A stretch of 7,649 nt of DNA, from positions 1-7,649 of the forward strand of contig CALEPS010000011.1 of assembly GCA_937910305.1 (NCBI GenBank), in the 5' to 3' direction. Positions 4,553 to 7,649 of the stretch are shown here, in pieces. The notes under the pieces are model-generated. The model ran no database searches and was not told the origin of the DNA. It worked only from the letters and a program-made list of their open reading frames with translations. The stretch comes from an uncultured Bacteroidales bacterium (GTDB lineage Bacteria > Bacteroidota > Bacteroidia > Bacteroidales > Paludibacteraceae). The position numbers were made by a program, and so were the translations under genes. Position 1 is the stretch's first letter, and every line of letters starts with the position of its first letter.

Positions 4553-6868
4553 TTATTTTGCACTTTTTCGTCTAAAAGTGCGTTTACCGGGCTTTATAGG
4601 TTCCCCTTGAGCCATTATTTCACGCACTTGCGCCTCCGTCACCGTCTCTACCGGTATGTTCTTTGGCAGCTGGTAATTGCCCTCCGGCGTATGGATATAA
4701 GCGCCGTACCTGCCGTTCAACACCTGCACATCGCCCCACTGATGCACCGGAGTGGAAGTGGTCTGTTTCTCCTCGATGAGCGCAATAGCGTCCTCCATGG
4801 TCACGGTAAACGGATCTTTGCCTTTTGGGATGGAGATGAACACATGGTTATAATGCACATACGGACCGTACTTGCCCTCGCCTATCACTACCGGCAATCC
4901 CTCGTACTCGCCCAGCGTGAGAGGCAGAGCCGTCTTGAACAGTTCCAGCGCCTCGGCTAACGTGATGGAGTAGATCGACTGGTTCTTCTTCAGGCTGGCG
5001 AAACGCGGCTTGGCGTCTGCCGCATTGCCCATCTGCACGCACGGACCTATCTTGCTGATCTTCGCGATAATAGGCTGTCCCGTCTCCGGGTCATTGCCCA
5101 GGAACCTGCCCTCCACCTTACCGGACGGCACGGCGGAGACAAGCGGATGGAAGGTCTTGTAGAACGTGTCCACCGTCTTCACCCAATCGGCTTTGCCTGC
5201 CGCGATACGGTCGAACTGCTCCTCCTCGTGCGCCGTGAAATCATAATCGAGGATCTCCGGGAAATGCTCCACCAGAAAATCATTGGTCATCTGTCCCAGG
5301 TCCGTTGGCAGGAACCGCTGCGTCTCTGCGCCGTACATCTCGCTGCGTTGTTTCTCCAGCACCATCCCGTTCTTCAGAGTCAGGATAGCTATATCCCTTT
5401 TGACACCCGGCACGGAGCCTTTCTCCACATATTTCACATGCTGGATGGTGTCAATGATCGTGGCGTAGGTGGAAGGACGTCCTATCTCCAGCTCCTCCAT
5501 CCGCTTCACGAGCGTAGCGTCGTTATACCGCAACGGAGGCTTTGCGTAGGTCTGTATCGCCTCTGCGCCCTGCAGTCTCAGACGCTCACGCGGAGACATG
5601 GCGGGTAAGATCCGGCGCTCCTCCTCCGCATCGTCCGTGGACTGGACATAGACACGTGTGAAACCGTCGAAAGTGATCACCTCGCCTGCCGCCACAAACG
5701 CATATTTGGATCCGTGTACCGACACCTCGATAGTGGTCTTCTCGCCCTGCGCCTCCGCCATCTGGCTGGCTATCGTGCGTTTCCATATCAGTTCGTACAG
5801 ACGCTGCTCGTCTTTGGTGGCACCTGCGCTCAGACGGCTCATATAAGCCGGACGGATCGCCTCATGCGCCTCCTGCGCGCCTTTGGATTTGGTGCGGTAC
5901 TGACGCGTATGCACGTATTTCTCGCCGTACTGCTCCGCGATAACCTCCTTGCTCGTCGCTAACGCCAGAGACGAGAGGTTCACCGAATCCGTACGCATAT
6001 AGGTGATATGTCCGCTCTCATACAGCGTCTGCGCCAGACGCATGGTCTTGGAGACGGAGAACTTGAGCTTCCGCGCCGCTTCCTGCTGGAGCGTGGACGT
6101 GGTGAACGGAGGTGCCGGCATATGGGTCACCGGTCGGCGTTGTACATCGCGGACGATGAACTGAGCCGTGTTCAGACTCTCCAGAAACTCAATCGCATCT
6201 TTCTTATGAGAGAAACGGTGGTTCAACTCGCATCTCAATACCGATGCGTCACCCGGATTTATACCGATGAAATCGGCAAAAGTTCGATATGCGGACGAAG
6301 CGCGGAAGGATTCTATCTCGCGCTCTTTCTCTACTATCAGCCTTACCGCCACCGATTGTACGCGGCCGGCGGAAAGACCGGTCGTCACCTTCCTCCATAG
6401 CACCGGCGACAGCTCGAACCCGACGATACGGTCCAGCACGCGGCGCGCCTGCTGGGCGTTCACCAGGTTATAGTCTATATCCCGCGGATTGGCTATACCG
6501 TCAAGCACATCGCTCTTCGTGATAGACGGGAAGACGATACGGTGGGTCTCTTTGTTCTGCAGACCCAGCACCTGGTACAGATGCCAGGCTATCGCTTCTC
6601 CTTCACGGTCCTCATCGGATGCCAGCCATACGACATCCGATTTAGCCACTTCTCTCTTCAACTCCTCCACCAGACGCTCTTTGTTGCTGTCTATCACGTA
6701 GTTCGGCGCGTAGCCGTGCTCGATATCTATTCCCAGCGAGTTCTTGCCCAGCGGCTCGATATCACGGATATGGCCTTGGCTGCTCATTACCTTGAAATCA
6801 TCTCCGAGAAACGATTTGATCGTCTTTACCTTGCCCGGAGACTCTACTATAACCAGATTTTTGCTCAT
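4553..6868 (-). CDS. topA: DNA topoisomerase I (type IA)
   Basis: 771-residue type IA topoisomerase that relaxes negatively supercoiled DNA through a transient 5'-phosphotyrosine link; cytoplasmic, acts on the nucleoid. The start MSKNLVIVESPGK is the family N-terminus with catalytic E9. The Toprim domain carries ASDEDREGEAIAWH with metal-binding D85 and D87. The active-site tyrosine is Y290 in GHITYMRTDS. LSAGRVQS near 165 and GRPSTYATII near 470 are further family motifs. Instead of zinc fingers, the C-terminus has repeats of the Topo_C type from about residue 585: LGNDPETGQPIIAKISKIGPCVQMG, then IGEGKYGPYVHYN, then LNGRYGAYIH, ending in a basic tail (KRTFRRKSAK). That is usual for Bacteroidetes TopA. 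It is transcribed divergently from the nfeD-like gene from its own promoter, with a short AT-rich leader and no Shine-Dalgarno. Confidence 0.98.
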   Translation of the reverse strand: MSKNLVIVESPGKVKTIKSFLGDDFKVMSSQGHIRDIEPLGKNSLGIDIEHGYAPNYVIDSNKERLVEELKREVAKSDVVWLASDEDREGEAIAWHLYQVLGLQNKETHRIVFPSITKSDVLDGIANPRDIDYNLVNAQQARRVLDRIVGFELSPVLWRKVTTGLSAGRVQSVAVRLIVEKEREIESFRASSAYRTFADFIGINPGDASVLRCELNHRFSHKKDAIEFLESLNTAQFIVRDVQRRPVTHMPAPPFTTSTLQQEAARKLKFSVSKTMRLAQTLYESGHITYMRTDSVNLSSLALATSKEVIAEQYGEKYVHTRQYRTKSKGAQEAHEAIRPAYMSRLSAGATKDEQRLYELIWKRTIASQMAEAQGEKTTIEVSVHGSKYAFVAAGEVITFDGFTRVYVQSTDDAEEERRILPAMSPRERLRLQGAEAIQTYAKPPLRYNDATLVKRMEELEIGRPSTYATIIDTIQHVKYVEKGSVPGVKRDIAILTLKNGMVLEKQRSEMYGAETQRFLPTDLGQMTNDFLVEHFPEILDYDFTAHEEEQFDRIAAGKADWVKTVDTFYKTFHPLVSAVPSGKVEGRFLGNDPETGQPIIAKISKIGPCVQMGNAADAKPRFASLKKNQSIYSITLAEALELFKTALPLTLGEYEGLPVVIGEGKYGPYVHYNHVFISIPKGKDPFTVTMEDAIALIEEKQTTSTPVHQWGDVQVLNGRYGAYIHTPEGNYQLPKNIPVETVTEAQVREIMAQGEPIKPGKRTFRRKSAK

Positions 6869-6906
6869 AAACTATATAAATAAGGTGTACCCTCGAAAAT
6901 TCGCCG

Positions 6907-6938
6907 CAAAAGTAGTACAAAAAAATTATTTGCGCAAA
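6907..6938 (-). promoter_or_regulatory. Bacteroidetes-type promoter for topA
   Basis: On the minus strand TTTG (6938-6935) is followed after 20 nt by TACTTTTG (6914-6907), matching TTTG/TAnnTTTG. The start site would lie near 6900, leaving a leader of about 30 nt to the topA ATG. The -33 box is inside a 12-bp palindrome, ATTTGCGCAAAT (6928-6939). Confidence 0.72.
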
Positions 6939-6939
6939 T
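6928..6939. promoter_or_regulatory. 12-bp palindrome ATTTGCGCAAAT in the divergent promoter region
   Basis: A perfect palindrome covering the topA -33 box and lying 12 bp before the -33 box of the divergent nfeD promoter. It is suitably placed for an operator or a supercoiling-sensitive site. The AT-rich context makes short palindromes likely by chance, so a regulatory role is only a suggestion. Confidence 0.3.
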
Positions 6940-6951
6940 TTTTTTTATTCG

Positions 6952-6983
6952 CTTGCGTATATCAAAGATATTTTGTATCTTTG
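6952..6983 (+). promoter_or_regulatory. Bacteroidetes-type promoter for the nfeD-floA pair
   Basis: CTTG (6952-6955, three of four matches to TTTG), a 20-nt spacer, then TATCTTTG (6976-6983), a perfect TAnnTTTG. The start site would be near 6990 and the leader to the ATG at 7033 about 43 nt. This placement rules out the upstream in-frame ATG at 6973, which would lie inside the promoter. Confidence 0.75.
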
Positions 6984-7032
6984 CACCCGATTTGAGAAAA
7001 ATAATTTTAATTTTTTTATCGAAAGGACTTGC

Positions 7033-7371
7033 ATGAATGTATTTTTAGTCGTATTATTAGTGCTCGCGGGCGTTGCGTTATTACTCGCGGAGATGTTCCT
7101 TCTGCCGGGTTTCGGCATAGCGGGTATCGGTGGTTTCGGTTGCCTGATAGCAGCCGTAGTGATGGCATGGCTCATGATCAGCCGCATGGCGGGGTATATC
7201 ACCCTGGGCGCCTGTCTGGTTCTTTCGGGACTGGCTATTTGGGGCTTCCTGCGCAGCAACGCGCTCGACAGGATGGCGCTGGATAGCAAGATTGACAGCC
7301 ATGTGGAACTGGCGAAGAACAAGCTGAAGAAGGACGGCACGCCGGCGGAGGAAAAGAACGAAGAAAAATAA
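7033..7371 (+). CDS. NfeD-like membrane protein lacking the OB-fold domain
   Basis: 112 residues. Three membrane segments are visible: about 3-21, 27-49 and 53-73. The first two flank EMFLLPGFGIAGIGG, the hallmark of NfeD membrane domains (E..LPG.G..G..G). The following RSNALDRMALDSKIDSHVE matches the juxtamembrane part of Bacteroidales NfeD proteins next to floA. These normally continue into a soluble OB-fold of about 50 residues, to a total near 150-155. Here it stops with a lysine/glutamate tail (KNKLKKDGTPAEEKNEEK), so the OB-fold is missing. NfeD proteins partner with flotillin-like proteins, and floA follows after 27 bp. The ATG at 7033 is chosen because the -7 box ends at 6983; AAAGGA at 7023-7028 is a possible weak ribosome-binding site. 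Confidence 0.82.
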   Translation: MNVFLVVLLVLAGVALLLAEMFLLPGFGIAGIGGFGCLIAAVVMAWLMISRMAGYITLGACLVLSGLAIWGFLRSNALDRMALDSKIDSHVELAKNKLKKDGTPAEEKNEEK

Positions 7372-7398
7372 TCTCTCACTAACTAAAATCATAAAACT

Positions 7399-7649
7399 AT
7401 GGACATCCTAACCATTATTGTTGTAACGCTGGTAGCGATTGCACTTTGTATTTTCTTTTATTACGTACCGTTCATGCTGTGGATCAACGCCGTAGTGAGC
7501 GGAGTACGTATCAGTCTGGTACAGCTCTTCCTGATGCGCATCCGTAAGGTGCCGCCCACGAAGATCGTCAACTGTATGATCGAGGCGCACAAAGCGGGTC
7601 TGACAGAGGTCAAACGCGACGGTCTGGAGGCGCATTACCTCGCCGGAGG
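7399..7649 (+). CDS. floA: Flotillin-like protein FloA, N-terminal fragment
   Basis: The first 83 codons of a gene that runs off the right edge. The N-terminus has a hydrophobic membrane-inserting segment (residues about 3-23) followed by VPFMLWINAVVSGVRISLVQLFLMRIRKVPP, the strongly conserved start of FloA proteins, then KIVNCMIEAHKAGL and LEAHYLAGG. FloA oligomerises on the inner face of the cytoplasmic membrane in functional membrane microdomains. It lies 27 bp after the NfeD-like gene, the usual nfeD-floA pairing, and is presumably co-transcribed from the promoter near 6976. Confidence 0.93.
   Translation, partial: MDILTIIVVTLVAIALCIFFYYVPFMLWINAVVSGVRISLVQLFLMRIRKVPPTKIVNCMIEAHKAGLTEVKRDGLEAHYLAG

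Noticed and set aside
5147..5608. 153-residue and other plus-strand frames within topA
   Set aside because: Shadows of the topA coding strand, which has all type IA topoisomerase motifs.
6973..7032. Upstream ATG giving a 20-residue longer NfeD-like protein
   Set aside because: It would start within the promoter (-7 box 6976-6983), and the extra residues do not resemble an NfeD N-terminus.

Overview
The window looks like a chromosomal piece of a member of the Bacteroidales. Evidence is a SusD/RagB-type C-terminus, lipoproteins next to a GH13 amylase (a Sus-like starch utilisation locus), three Bacteroidetes-type promoters (TTTG near -33, TAnnTTTG near -7), a topoisomerase I without zinc fingers, and an NfeD-FloA pair. 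Coding regions are moderately GC-rich and intergenic regions strongly AT-rich. I cannot name a genus.

Left part, positions 1 to 4100, plus strand: the end of a starch utilisation locus. It holds the C-terminus of a SusD-like outer-membrane glycan-binding lipoprotein, a short array of 8-bp repeats, a SusE/SusF-position lipoprotein with three tandem starch-binding-like modules, a compact GH13 alpha-amylase lipoprotein only 2 bp downstream, and a small secreted protein with one or two related modules and a short conserved-looking C-terminal tail. SusC and the regulator would lie upstream, outside the window. In the Sus model, surface lipoproteins capture starch, the amylase cuts it, and SusC/SusD import the products. 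Two hairpins follow the last gene, the second resembling a terminator.

Middle, 4101 to 4552: a non-coding segment with several short inverted repeats of unknown meaning, then a tRNA-Pro(CGG) on the minus strand with encoded CCA, its own terminator, a leader of roughly 140 nt and a clear promoter just after the end of topA.

Right part, 4553 to 7649: topA on the minus strand, a compact divergent promoter region, then on the plus strand a short NfeD-like membrane protein that lacks the usual C-terminal OB-fold domain, and the start of floA, a flotillin-like membrane scaffold cut by the window edge.

Most notable points: the 8-bp repeat array before the SusE/F-like gene, the OB-less NfeD, the near-identical promoters of tRNA-Pro and nfeD, the reuse of one starch-binding module across two secreted proteins, and an unexplained structured stretch between the starch locus and the tRNA. 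No clearly new multi-gene system is visible.
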